18,423 nt of DNA from an uncultured Bacteroidales bacterium (GTDB lineage: Bacteria > Bacteroidota > Bacteroidia > Bacteroidales > P3), in assembly GCA_937910265.1 (NCBI GenBank), contig CALEPD010000186.1:1-18423 (forward strand). The letters run 5' to 3'. Position numbers and translations under genes: made by a program. The notes beneath the pieces are model-generated. The model was not told the DNA's origin. It searched no databases and worked only from the letters and a program-made list of their open reading frames with translations. Positions 1-7,353 of the stretch are shown here, in pieces. Position 1 is the first letter of the stretch, and each line of letters opens with the position of its first letter.

Positions 1-181
1 CGATGACACCTGCGCATACAACTACATCCTGACTCAGACCGAGCTCGTCAGCCCACTCCTTGCAAAGAGTACCCACAGGCTCGGTTCCGAAGCACGGTTC
101 TGAAGTAAGTGAATTCCTTATCTCGACAAACTTGTCTCCACCAAGTTCGGCATAAAGTTCTTCAGCAGGAAGACCGCCCCA
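1..181 (-). other. Ribulokinase (AraB, FGGY kinase)-like internal fragment
   Basis: About 60 residues resemble the middle of L-ribulokinase, the ATP-dependent kinase of arabinose breakdown. The segment runs from GGLPAEEL through EPVGTLCKEWADELGL to VVVCAGVI. From memory, E. coli AraB has a very similar stretch ending PVGTLCPEWAQRLGLP. The catalytic aspartate of FGGY kinases would lie just beyond base 1. The fragment starts in mid-protein, directly fused to unrelated sequence. Confidence 0.6.
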
Positions 182-559
182 CGTGCATGTTACGGTTCCC
201 CATATTATTGTCGAAATGCCGAAAAGACCGACAAGCAGAAATGCAGGTGAAATTTCCTTCTTTGACATTTTTGCTTTGATTATCAGTGCAGCGGCGGCAG
301 CCGTTATCAGCAGACCGTAAACGCCGTCTCCGAATATGATTCCGAAGAAAATAAGAATAAAGCCTAAGAACCAGCCGGATATATCGTATTCAAAATATCC
401 GGGTACCGTTCCGAGGAAATCCGTAAGAGGATAAATAAGGCTTACAAACTTATTGTTTTTCAGAAAGCTAATCTCACCGGTAAGTGCCGAAAAATAGCAG
501 TCCGCAAAAGTACTGTTAAATTTCAATAGATTACGCTTCTGCAAAAATAGCGAACGCAT
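1..559 (-). CDS. Partial chimeric reading frame: V-ATPase subunit I piece joined to ribulokinase-like piece
   Basis: A frame without stops runs from a TGA near 615 down to base 1, where the window cuts it; the first ATG is at 559-557. It changes identity along its length. The first 30 or so residues are not recognisable. About 470 to 182 reads like the membrane part of V-type ATPase subunit I (LKNNKFVSLIYPLTDFLG, then FGIIFGDGVYG, then GISTIIWGTVTCTW). From about 181 to 1 it reads like L-ribulokinase AraB (GGLPAEELYAELGG, then PVGTLCKEWADELGL). Neither family contains the other, and neither piece is near full length. Codon use (many CTT, GGA, TAT) differs from the hydrogenase genes. I infer a joined artefact or recombinant, not a working protein. 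Family calls are from memory of conserved strings. Confidence 0.5.
   Translation of the reverse strand, partial: MRSLFLQKRNLLKFNSTFADCYFSALTGEISFLKNNKFVSLIYPLTDFLGTVPGYFEYDISGWFLGFILIFFGIIFGDGVYGLLITAAAAALIIKAKMSKKEISPAFLLVGLFGISTIIWGTVTCTWGGLPAEELYAELGGDKFVEIRNSLTSEPCFGTEPVGTLCKEWADELGLSQDVVVCAGVI
182..475 (-). other. V-type ATPase subunit I (NtpI) membrane-region fragment
   Basis: Roughly 97 residues resemble the start of the membrane half of V-type ATPase subunit I, the stator and ion-channel subunit. Visible are the region before the first helix (TVPGYFEYDISGWF), a hydrophobic helix with the typical FFGIIFGDGVYG string, a second alanine-rich helix, and the GISTIIWG helix. In the family this last string is usually followed by a TWFG-like motif; here the frame changes to ribulokinase-like sequence right after TCTW. 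The N-terminal cytoplasmic half is absent. The left limit near 475 is approximate. Confidence 0.6.
505..549 (-). promoter_or_regulatory. Two Bacteroidetes -7-like boxes reading leftward
   Basis: On the minus strand, TATTTTTG (549-542) and TACTTTTG (512-505) both fit the Bacteroidetes -7 consensus TAnnTTTG. Neither has a well-placed TTG -33 element. They suggest that about 480-640 is Bacteroidetes intergenic DNA, but such boxes also occur by chance in AT-rich sequence. Confidence 0.25.
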
Positions 560-638
560 TTTCGGAAAACAGTGACCGCCGTCACTATTCGCATTTACTT
601 TCGGTCGGAAAAATCAGGCAATCGAAAAAAAACAGTTT

Positions 639-761
639 TCAATCAAACTGATGATGCTTCTTGAAAATCGATATCGCAACATCCGCACTCAGGTATTTTT
701 TCCCCATCGCTACATGCCTTAGGGCGAAGATCAACTCATCTGAACTATTATCCTTTGTCAG
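639..761 (-). other. Response-regulator receiver-domain end fused to porK
   Basis: About 40 codons after the porK break read like the C-terminal edge of a NarL/LuxR-family receiver domain: a lysine after a beta strand (YLTKD), SSDELIFAL, then MGKKYLSADVA. In intact proteins this is followed by a helix-turn-helix; here a stop comes 13 codons after YLSADVA, and none of the three downstream minus-strand frames shows a recognisable LuxR helix-turn-helix. Confidence 0.55.
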
Positions 762-1220
762 GTATAGAGCGTCTGCTAATATTTGACGATAATCTTCGTC
801 TTCGCTATTCCAGTCAATATCGGGTGCATTGCTTCTGTTAATGATTGGGTCGTCCAAATCTTCACCCCATTCATCGGTAGTTTGAAGATATTCTTCATAA
901 CTTTCACCCAAACTTTTGCGAGCGATAGAGTCAACTACCCACATTACGAACTGACGATATTCGTTATTGGTGATTTCTGTTTCGTCCATGAAATATGAAC
1001 CTACTTGCATGGTGCGTGGTTGAGAGGTCGCTCCGTAAGTTTGGTTCTGAGCACCTGCGCCCATGGTAAAACTGCCCTGGTTGATGAAAACCATGCCAGT
1101 CAGGTCAATGTCTTCAAAATAAGGTCTGTTTTGAACTCCAATGAGTTCTCCGGAGTCTGACTTTGAGCAACCAACCAATAAGGCTATGGGCAATGTCATC
1201 ATTAAAAATACCTTTTTCAT
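639..1220 (-). CDS. porK: PorK/GldK-type T9SS lipoprotein, truncated, with a response-regulator-like tail
   Basis: PorK (GldK) is an outer-membrane lipoprotein that forms the periplasmic ring of the type IX secretion system with PorN. The start at 1220 gives a lipoprotein signal, MKKVFLMMTLPIALLVGC, with the lipid-bearing Cys at residue 18. Residues 43-153 follow the family: GMVFINQGSFTMG, SQPRT, FMDETEITNNEYRQFV, INRSNAP and DEDYRQILAD. From residue 153 or 154 (near base 761) it departs. YLTKDNSSDELIFAL and VAMGKKYLSADVA match the last helix region of a LuxR-type response-regulator receiver domain, and a stop follows at residue 194. Most of the sulfatase-modifying-factor-like domain is therefore lost; full family members exceed 400 residues. 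It lies 92 bases after porP, as in known por operons. The N-terminal identity is firm; the product is probably not functional. Confidence 0.75.
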   Translation of the reverse strand: MKKVFLMMTLPIALLVGCSKSDSGELIGVQNRPYFEDIDLTGMVFINQGSFTMGAGAQNQTYGATSQPRTMQVGSYFMDETEITNNEYRQFVMWVVDSIARKSLGESYEEYLQTTDEWGEDLDDPIINRSNAPDIDWNSEDEDYRQILADALYLTKDNSSDELIFALRHVAMGKKYLSADVAISIFKKHHQFD

Positions 1221-1312
1221 ATCTTTAATCTTTATGTTACAGAATGGTTCTTTCTTGGTTTTATACGGATGTTTTAAAAAAAAGTTTCTTGTTTGCATAA
1301 AATCGTATGCTG

Positions 1313-2320
1313 TTACAACAGATATCGGGTATTTCTATATCCGGTAGGTGGGTTTGGCGGTATGATTACGCGGAAACAATATTTCATATAAAGTTCTGCA
1401 GTACCTTGGCTACGGCCAGGTTTGAATGTACCGAGTCTATTAGTGGTCATATCATAAGATATACCAACTCTCAGTTTTTGCCAATTGACACCTGCGAGAA
1501 CTGCAATGGCGTCGTTGTGTCGGTAAGAAAGACCTCCCCAGAACATGTTTTGATAGTCTATCAAACATGTTGCTTCAACTTGGTGAATACTTAAAGAGGT
1601 CGATTTAATTAATGCAGATGGACGTAATCTTAATGAGGGGTTGAAGGGGAGCACGTAGTCGTAACCGGCCATTAAGTATAATGTACGTGCATTTTTCCAG
1701 TTAAGCTTCTCGCTTTCTGCAGCTAATAAATTCTTCAAGGAAACTCCGAGATAATAACGTCCGGCTACTTGGTAGAAAAGACCTGTGGAAAGGTCGAAGA
1801 GCATGTCGGAAACTTGTTCACTTGGTGCAAGTGGATCAGAGGTGTTGGTGACAGGGTCGGTATAATTTCCAGGTAAATCGTCTTCACCAAACAGAGATGA
1901 TGGGTCGAATGTGTTGTTTTGGAGGTTTACTTCAAAACCTGCAGCCAGACTTCCACTTCCCCAAAACAGTCGCAATGCGTAATCAATATTGATGGTTGTA
2001 TTGGAATGGTATCCAACTTTGTCGGAAGCGAGTGAAAATCCAAGACCTCCATGTAGGAATTTTACAGGAGATTCAAAGGAAAACATCATACTAGTTGGGG
2101 TGCTTCCTGGATTTACCCCTGGTGCGGGAGAGTCTAGTTCAAGACCCAGCCATTGGTTTCTATAAAATACAGTTGCACAGATAGAACCTCGGCTTCCCGT
2201 AGCTCCTGGGTTATAGAGTACCCTGGAAAACATGTATTGGGTATACTGAGCTTCTTGCTGGGCATTACCAACAACCGAAAATCCCACTACCATAAGTAGA
2301 AATAATACGATTTTCTTCAT
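1313..2320 (-). CDS. porP: Type IX secretion outer-membrane protein PorP/SprF family
   Basis: PorP/SprF proteins are outer-membrane beta-barrel proteins that work with the PorKLMN core of the Bacteroidetes type IX secretion system. The start at 2320 gives a cleavable signal peptide, MKKIVLFLLMVVGFSVVGNAQ, and a 335-residue protein of normal family length. Family strings are present: QEAQYTQYMF, LYNPGATGSRG, FYRNQWLGLE, then FGGLGFSL-like barrel strands (LHGGLGFSLASDKVG). The C-terminus is complete (ELYMKYCF, RNTRYLL). A longer ATG frame to 2437 exists, but it overlaps the promoter and lacks a signal peptide at its head. The next gene leftward is truncated porK, matching the porP-porK order of Porphyromonas gingivalis. 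Confidence 0.9.
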   Translation of the reverse strand: MKKIVLFLLMVVGFSVVGNAQQEAQYTQYMFSRVLYNPGATGSRGSICATVFYRNQWLGLELDSPAPGVNPGSTPTSMMFSFESPVKFLHGGLGFSLASDKVGYHSNTTINIDYALRLFWGSGSLAAGFEVNLQNNTFDPSSLFGEDDLPGNYTDPVTNTSDPLAPSEQVSDMLFDLSTGLFYQVAGRYYLGVSLKNLLAAESEKLNWKNARTLYLMAGYDYVLPFNPSLRLRPSALIKSTSLSIHQVEATCLIDYQNMFWGGLSYRHNDAIAVLAGVNWQKLRVGISYDMTTNRLGTFKPGRSQGTAELYMKYCFRVIIPPNPPTGYRNTRYLL

Positions 2321-2434
2321 CTCGTTCTTTATGCCGAAGCTGTTGTTATTGAATTGCAATGTGCTAATTATTAGTTGTGTTTCAAAACAAACGCACGTCA
2401 ATATTTTTAAGGATATTGATACGGTTTTGACTTG

Positions 2435-2465
2435 CAAAGATAGTAATATTTATTTATTTGGGCAA
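2435..2465 (-). promoter_or_regulatory. Bacteroidetes-type promoter of porP
   Basis: On the minus strand TTG at 2465-2463 is followed after 20 bases by TATCTTTG at 2442-2435. This is an excellent fit to the Bacteroidetes primary-sigma promoter (TTTG, 19-21 bases, TAnnTTTG). It would give a leader of roughly 110 bases before the porP start at 2320 and supports choosing that start over the ATG at 2437. Confidence 0.75.
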
Positions 2466-2526
2466 TATTTTTCTTAATTTTTTATTTTTTTCATTGAGAA
2501 TTTTTGCTTTTTGATGTGTAGTGGTT

Positions 2527-3327
2527 TTAGTTTTTTATAACTTTTATGAGCTTGCACTTGGGGAAGAGGTGTTTTATTTTCGATAAAACTGTAGTTGCCT
2601 GAGGGTGTTGCATGGGGGTGTTGATGACAACAGCTATTTTGTTGTTTTCAGGGACGAAATTTATCTTGTTTTGGTAGTAATAGGGCAGTTTCGATACCGC
2701 TTTATTCGCTTGCAATCGATTGTCCGCAACGCATACCTGAATCTTGTATAAATCAGGATATTTGCCTTTTGAAGTGGATGCTTTAGGTTGTGTATGTTTT
2801 GCTGAAGGTGTCGAGGCTTTCTTTTTTGGTTTTTGAAAGTTTTGCTTTTGGGTGTCGGCGGATTGTTGTTTCGCTTTGACTGTAGGCTTTGTGACATTGT
2901 TTTTAGGAGAACCAGACTCGGGATTTTGCCTTTCCCATTCGGAGTAGTACCTTTCGGGCAAAACTTGTACATTGACCTTTTGGCATCCTTTGATTCCGAT
3001 AGAATTTGCAGCCCGTCGTGTAAGGTCCAGCACCCCGCGTTTGGGGCAGCGGTCATTGATGCGGACAATTATTTGTTGGCCGGTATTGATGTTTGTCACA
3101 CGGACCAATGTCCCGAATTTCAATTTCCAGTGTGCGGCCGTAAATTTGTCTTGGGTATAAATCTCGCCATTAGCTGTTCTTCTGCCGACAAACATATCTG
3201 CATAAATGGTCCCGTACATGGTGTATACACTCACAGTATCGTCGTGCTCGAACGTTTGTGCAGAGGCATTTTGTTGGAGCAGCGCGCAGAAGATAATTGC
3301 CGATAGTATTTTAATGAATTTTGTCAT
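2527..3327 (-). CDS. rlpA: RlpA-like septal ring lytic transglycosylase family protein with SPOR-like tail
   Basis: RlpA-type proteins are secreted double-psi beta-barrel enzymes; characterised members cleave glycan strands lacking stem peptides at the division site. The start at 3327 gives a signal peptide ending near ASAQT (residues 21-25). The barrel spans about residues 35-124: GTIYADMFVGRRTANGE, TAAHWKLKFGTLVRVTN, VRINDRCPKRGVLDLTRRAA. The conserved His66 and Asp92 are both there. A Lys, Ser and Pro-rich linker (about 135-190) leads to a C-terminal domain beginning YKIQVCVADN that looks SPOR-like, the fold that binds denuded peptidoglycan. An ATG at 3354 would overlap kdsC by 11 bases and add MNGKKQKCN before the signal; I prefer 3327. 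It is last in the run ldcA-like, deacetylase-like, kdsC, rlpA. Confidence 0.85.
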   Translation of the reverse strand: MTKFIKILSAIIFCALLQQNASAQTFEHDDTVSVYTMYGTIYADMFVGRRTANGEIYTQDKFTAAHWKLKFGTLVRVTNINTGQQIIVRINDRCPKRGVLDLTRRAANSIGIKGCQKVNVQVLPERYYSEWERQNPESGSPKNNVTKPTVKAKQQSADTQKQNFQKPKKKASTPSAKHTQPKASTSKGKYPDLYKIQVCVADNRLQANKAVSKLPYYYQNKINFVPENNKIAVVINTPMQHPQATTVLSKIKHLFPKCKLIKVIKN

Positions 3328-3343
3328 ATTGCATTTTTGTTTT

Positions 3344-3865
3344 TTACCATTCATGGGCGTCTGCCATAAACCATGTTTCGTGAAGGCGTAGTACTTGTTC
3401 GATAACGTCTCTGACGCATCCTTTCCCTCCAGGTAGTATGGAGATGTAATCGGATATTTCTTTTATTTCGATAGCCGCGTCTGCGGGGCAGGCGGCAACC
3501 CCTGCATGTTTCATCATCTCGTAATCCGGGATGTCATCGCCCATGCATAGGACATTTTCGCGTTGTAGGTTGTTTTCTTTTAGAAAATTGAGGAATGTGT
3601 CTATTTTTTTACTGCAACCCGTGTGTATGTGTGTGGCACCGAGCGATTTCATGCGGTTGTCGATGCTTTTGCTGCTGGCTCCCGATATGATGCATACAAT
3701 GTACCCTTTTTTTATCGCATATTGTATTGCATATCCATCTTTTATGTTTCCGCATCGTACTGTTTCGTTGTCGGCGAATGTCCATACACTTCCGTCTGTC
3801 ATCACTCCGTCGAAATCGAACACGAAAGCTTTTATGTCATGCAGTTTTTCCTTGTAATTTGACAT
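3344..3865 (-). CDS. kdsC: 3-deoxy-D-manno-octulosonate 8-phosphate phosphatase (KdsC, HAD family)
   Basis: KdsC removes phosphate from Kdo-8-phosphate in the cytoplasm, giving Kdo for the LPS inner core. The 173-residue protein has the small, cap-less HAD layout of this family. Motif I is DFDGVMTDG with nucleophile Asp17 and Asp19, motif II is IISGASS (Ser61), Lys86 or Lys87 serves motif III, and motif IV is MGDDIPD (Asp110, Asp111, Asp114). The tail ILPGGKGCVRDVIEQVL has the glycine-rich C-terminus known to reach the active site of a neighbouring subunit. The start at 3865 leaves a 25-base gap from the upstream gene; an ATG at 3907 would overlap it by 17 bases and adds 14 residues not typical of the family. 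It is co-directional with three other envelope genes. Confidence 0.9.
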   Translation of the reverse strand: MSNYKEKLHDIKAFVFDFDGVMTDGSVWTFADNETVRCGNIKDGYAIQYAIKKGYIVCIISGASSKSIDNRMKSLGATHIHTGCSKKIDTFLNFLKENNLQRENVLCMGDDIPDYEMMKHAGVAACPADAAIEIKEISDYISILPGGKGCVRDVIEQVLRLHETWFMADAHEW

Positions 3866-3890
3866 GGTGTTATAGTGTGTTATTGTGTTT

Positions 3891-5228
3891 TTACATTTTT
3901 TTGTCAACGGCAGGCTGAGGACCGGCGTACTCCATCATAAATTCATATACAGTGCTCCAATTTTCCCAGCCAAACTTTTCGCAAAGATTTTGGTTGTGCC
4001 ATATGCAGTTGAAGTCAGAGCCGATTTCACGGCATTCATCCACATATGACTGAATGCTTTTCATGGCCTCGGCAGGTGTGAGCGTCAAATAGTTTTTAAG
4101 AGTGGTGTCCATCAACACGAATGGGTGTATTGTCAGGGCTGTTTCCTGGTCATTTTCCACATCATAAAAAGGGTAGGGGGTTGTTGTCCCTGCACGGAAT
4201 CCGGGCGTCTCGGCGTACCCCATGGAATAGTCGTGTAGAATGTTGTTTTGTATCAGGTTGTTGTATGATTGGGGAAGCCTGAATCTGAGGAAATGGAAGC
4301 GGTTGCGGACAATTGTCCGGTGCAGTATTTCTGATAAACGATTGGTTTCAATTTCAAGTTTATGAGGTTCTTCGATAGAGTGGTATGAGGGGTGAATCCC
4401 CATCTTTGCGTAGTCGCCCAGATGTTGCAGCAACATTCGGAAGTCATTGTTGTGATAAGAGATGGATTTGTCGTAAATACCATAGTCGGCCAGGAGCGTG
4501 AAGAAAATGAGGTAAGTGCCCTTATATTTCATTTTGAGGTTCAGTATGTAGTCGAACGTGTCATAAGGGTCCTTCTCTTTTTTGAAAATGGTTCTCATTC
4601 GGCATTTTGCCTCAACAAAATCATGCAACTGGAATATATCCCTGAAAAGACCTGTCAGGGTTCTGAAAAATCCTTTGTTCAAATAGCAGTATGCGGCGTC
4701 GATGTCGACGGTTTGTACAAATCTGTAGTTTCGGTTAGGTACTGTGAATTCGGGATAATACTTTTTAATCAACTCTGCGGCAATCAGACACCAACGGTCG
4801 ATAATGGCCTTGTCAAGAAATCCATTTTGATATGCGATACTGTCTTGGGCGAGAAATCTGCCATGTTTGTCTTCGCGGTGGGGCAGGTATTCTTCGTACC
4901 TGCTGATAATGTAAAAAACAGAAGCAAACAGGTCGAAAGTCAGGTCCAGGTCGCGTCCGTACACCGGGAAAAGCGCAGCACTCCCATTGTCTGAAAAGTA
5001 GTTCGTGGGCTGTTCGTCGATGATAGTCTCAAACAGCAAGTGGCTGCACTTTATGTATGGCGCATCACAAAGCCGCTGCTCACAATATTGCAATTTCGGC
5101 CCATTATGTTTAATAAACAATGCCTGGTCAGTCGTAATGGTGTACTCCACACGGAGAATGGTGTTGAATACAATCTTGATAGTGTATCCAAGCCTATTGG
5201 TTATTCGGGGTGTGTAAATGAGTAGCAT
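3891..5228 (-). CDS. Polysaccharide deacetylase-like (NodB-fold, CE4-like) protein
   Basis: This 445-residue protein resembles the Bacteroidetes proteins annotated as polysaccharide deacetylase family. The N-terminal 160 residues form a separate, less conserved domain (VEYTITTD, FPVYGRDLDLTFDLFASVFYIISRYEEY). The NodB-like part follows. TVDIDAAY holds Asp175 and Asp177, GIHPSYHS holds His279 and His283 as the likely metal-binding histidines, MGYAETPGFRAGTTTPYPFY holds Arg345, and IWHNQN holds His411. No signal peptide is evident, so it probably acts in the cytoplasm or at its inner face, unlike secreted chitin-type deacetylases. Substrate unknown; the setting beside kdsC and a peptidoglycan peptidase suggests cell-surface glycan work. 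It starts 18 bases after the upstream gene's stop. Confidence 0.75.
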   Translation of the reverse strand: MLLIYTPRITNRLGYTIKIVFNTILRVEYTITTDQALFIKHNGPKLQYCEQRLCDAPYIKCSHLLFETIIDEQPTNYFSDNGSAALFPVYGRDLDLTFDLFASVFYIISRYEEYLPHREDKHGRFLAQDSIAYQNGFLDKAIIDRWCLIAAELIKKYYPEFTVPNRNYRFVQTVDIDAAYCYLNKGFFRTLTGLFRDIFQLHDFVEAKCRMRTIFKKEKDPYDTFDYILNLKMKYKGTYLIFFTLLADYGIYDKSISYHNNDFRMLLQHLGDYAKMGIHPSYHSIEEPHKLEIETNRLSEILHRTIVRNRFHFLRFRLPQSYNNLIQNNILHDYSMGYAETPGFRAGTTTPYPFYDVENDQETALTIHPFVLMDTTLKNYLTLTPAEAMKSIQSYVDECREIGSDFNCIWHNQNLCEKFGWENWSTVYEFMMEYAGPQPAVDKKM

Positions 5229-5246
5229 GGCTCAAATAATTGGAAA

Positions 5247-6164
5247 TTAGAATTTCATGCAGACAGCTCCCTCACTGTCGCATGATTGTATGCTCACTTC
5301 TGTCCCGAGGGGTAATGCCCTATTGTTCGACGAAATGTGCCCGAATGGCGCACCGAAATACACGGGATAGTCATACTGCCTTACTGCGTCGAGGATTATC
5401 TCTTCCGCATCTTTCCCAAACGCGACGTTGTTGTCGTGCATGTCCGACATGGCTCCAACCACCAGTGCCTTCAGCCGTTGCAGCTTCCCGCACCTCTTCA
5501 TTTGAAACATCATTCGGTCAATATGGTATAGGTACTCATCAAGATCCTCGATGAACAATATTTTATCGTCTGTGTCGATATCGCTGGCCGACCCGCATAT
5601 GCTGTACAGTATAGACAGATTTCCCCCAACCACAACGCCGTGTGCCGGCCCGTTTTTGTTGAGCCGGTGTGCGGGGAATGTATATTCAAGGACTTCGCCG
5701 AAAAGGACTTTGCGCAGCGATTCGGTTGCAGGGTACGAGCCCTCAAGCACGTTCTGTGTGATGTCGATGGGCATAGTCGCATGCAGCGTCGGCATACCCA
5801 TCAGCGAGTGTAAGTGGCAGTGGAGCACCGTTACGTCGCTGTATCCCACAATCCATTTTGGGTGAGCCTTCATTGCACCGAAATTCACCATATCCACAAT
5901 ACGAACTGTACCGTAGCCGCCTCTAGCGCAAAATATCGCTTTTATCTGAGGGTTGTCAATGGCCTTCTGAAGAACCGAAGCACGATGGGTGTCATTCCCG
6001 GCAAACTGATTCTCCACAGCGAAAAGGCCATCTGGTACGACAACATTCAGTCCCCATTGTTGGAGCATTTCAACCGCAGGCATGATCTCTTCTAACGAAA
6101 TCTTTCTGGCCGTGGCTACAATTGTAACATGGTCTCCTTTCTGAAGGACTTGAGGATGCATCAT
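5247..6164 (-). CDS. LD-carboxypeptidase / MccF-like serine peptidase (family S66)
   Basis: S66 peptidases cut after a D- or L-configured bond, typically trimming murein tetrapeptide to tripeptide during recycling in the cytoplasm; MccF relatives cleave microcin C. The 305-residue length is normal for the family. The catalytic triad can be placed: Ser109 in WIVGYSDVT, Glu206 in ILFIEDLDE and His276 in FGAPFGHI. Also present are CARGGYGTVRI (oxyanion region) and GGNLSIL. No signal peptide is seen. It heads a tight minus-strand run with the deacetylase-like gene, kdsC and rlpA. Two adjacent ATGs (6164 and 6161) are equally possible starts. LdcA versus MccF specificity cannot be decided from motifs; context favours murein recycling. 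Confidence 0.88.
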   Translation of the reverse strand: MMHPQVLQKGDHVTIVATARKISLEEIMPAVEMLQQWGLNVVVPDGLFAVENQFAGNDTHRASVLQKAIDNPQIKAIFCARGGYGTVRIVDMVNFGAMKAHPKWIVGYSDVTVLHCHLHSLMGMPTLHATMPIDITQNVLEGSYPATESLRKVLFGEVLEYTFPAHRLNKNGPAHGVVVGGNLSILYSICGSASDIDTDDKILFIEDLDEYLYHIDRMMFQMKRCGKLQRLKALVVGAMSDMHDNNVAFGKDAEEIILDAVRQYDYPVYFGAPFGHISSNNRALPLGTEVSIQSCDSEGAVCMKF

Positions 6165-6433
6165 GTCAACTAAAACGGAAGAATCTTGCTAATATTGTGT
6201 AGAGTGGTAATATGCAAGAATATATGAGATTGAACCTTCTGCAATGGCGTTTTTCTGCAAAACGGCACCAATCCTTAATGTTTCGGTCCATCGGTCGCTT
6301 TCCCGGCCATGAGTTGCATCACACCACGCCACACTGGCCAGTCGTCTTCTACCAATGCGTCCATGCTGCCCTAACAATGGGCATGGCATCCGGCGGACGC
6401 CATCATGCCTGTATAAAGAAGTCTATCAGTAAA
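6165..6433. other. Intergenic stretch with imperfect inverted repeats
   Basis: No supported gene lies here; short frames on both strands show no family resemblance. Near the EamA gene's stop, GGCATG (6380-6385) and CATGCC (6404-6409) bracket a near-palindromic GC-rich core, which could act as the 3' hairpin of that minus-strand gene although no T-run follows. Near the start of the S66 peptidase gene, CTTGC plus ATATT pairs with AATAT plus GCAAG (about 6185-6219). Inside the second arm, TATTCTTG (6222-6215, minus) is one mismatch from a Bacteroidetes -7 box and is the best promoter candidate for the four-gene run. Confidence 0.35.
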
Positions 6434-7324
6434 CTATCGCTTCGTGCGCGCAATCATGAAGGTTACCGCAACAACCGCAATCGAGATTCCAACCAAAATA
6501 TTCGTTGTGAGCGCCTCGCCGAAAACCAGCGTTCCCACAAGAATGGCAGTGATAGGCTCAAACACCCCAAGCACCGAAGCCTTCGTCGCACCAATGTTTC
6601 TGGTCGCCACGGCCAGGGTTGCGGTGGATACAATCGTTGGCAAAAGGGCAAGCCATACAATGTTGCTCCACCCGGCAAACCCTTCAATCCCCGCCGTCCA
6701 GTCACCACCCGAGAGCACAATCTTGCCCATGAATATCACCGAACCCACCAGAAGGGCGTAAAATGTCAACAAAGTGTTAGATATCGAGCTGATGGTTTTG
6801 CTGCGATTAATAATAATAATGAAAAGCGCGTAGGCGAAAGCGCTTCCCAACGACAAAAGCACTCCAGTGGGGTTCATCTCTTGCGAAGAGCCACCCTGCG
6901 TCATCACCGCCACACCTGCGAATGTGGCCACTATCGACAGCCATACAGGCCACGACGGTACCACACGCAGAAAAACCATGATAATCGCAACCATCACAGG
7001 ATACAGAAACACCAGTGTTGTGGCTAGTCCCGATGCAATATAATTGTACGCGCCAAACAAACAGATACTGCTGGTCGAAAACAGTGCTCCGAGTGCCAAT
7101 AACACACTAGCCTGTTTCAGCGAAATCCTGAAGTCCTGTTTGCGCAGCATCAGGAAACACCCGAGCAGCACCACCGCGGCACCATATCGGAAAAACAAAA
7201 TGGAGTCAACCGAAGCCCCGTTTTTCATCAACGGAACTCCAAACAAAGGATTCAATCCATAGGTTATACCTGTCACAACACCAGCAGGATAACCGATAAT
7301 TGCATTTTTGCTAAGCTTCTTCAT
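6434..7324 (-). CDS. EamA-family (DMT superfamily) transporter
   Basis: An integral membrane protein of about 296 residues with ten predicted hydrophobic segments arranged as two five-helix EamA repeats, the usual drug/metabolite transporter layout. Visible family strings include GYPAGVVTGITYGLNPLFGV in the first helix, FFRYGAAVVLL, ALFSTSSICLFGAYNYIASGLATTLVFLYPVMVAI, and the C-terminal repeat signature GATKASVLGVFEPITAILVG. The substrate cannot be inferred; relatives export amino acids, nucleosides or other metabolites. The start at 7324 (MKKLSKNAIIGY) is preferred over the ATG at 7348, which lies inside the promoter-like box at 7346-7353. It is divergent from the hydrogenase-associated genes and 269 bases from the S66 peptidase gene, so probably a separate transcript. 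Confidence 0.88.
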   Translation of the reverse strand: MKKLSKNAIIGYPAGVVTGITYGLNPLFGVPLMKNGASVDSILFFRYGAAVVLLGCFLMLRKQDFRISLKQASVLLALGALFSTSSICLFGAYNYIASGLATTLVFLYPVMVAIIMVFLRVVPSWPVWLSIVATFAGVAVMTQGGSSQEMNPTGVLLSLGSAFAYALFIIIINRSKTISSISNTLLTFYALLVGSVIFMGKIVLSGGDWTAGIEGFAGWSNIVWLALLPTIVSTATLAVATRNIGATKASVLGVFEPITAILVGTLVFGEALTTNILVGISIAVVAVTFMIARTKR

Positions 7325-7345
7325 CGCCAATCGGAAAAAAGTGTG

Positions 7346-7353
7346 CAAAAGTA
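7346..7353 (-). promoter_or_regulatory. Bacteroidetes -7-like box upstream of EamA gene
   Basis: TACTTTTG on the minus strand (7353-7346) fits TAnnTTTG and lies 21 bases before the ATG at 7324. A well-spaced -33 TTG is not seen (the nearest, at 7371-7369, leaves only 15 bases), so this is a moderate call. Confidence 0.4.

Noticed and set aside
4392..4994. A 200-codon plus-strand frame opposite the deacetylase-like gene
   Set aside because: No recognisable domain; the minus-strand frame holds the NodB-like motifs.
6189..6389. A 66-codon minus-strand frame between the transporter and S66 peptidase genes
   Set aside because: Its translation is rich in Arg, His and Trp without any motif, signal or helix pattern, and no ribosome or promoter signal precedes it. 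I treat it as spacer.
6212..7027. A 271-codon plus-strand open frame opposite the transporter gene
   Set aside because: It is very rich in Arg, His and Asn, as expected of the reverse frame of a hydrophobic membrane protein, and has no family strings. The transporter on the other strand explains the region.
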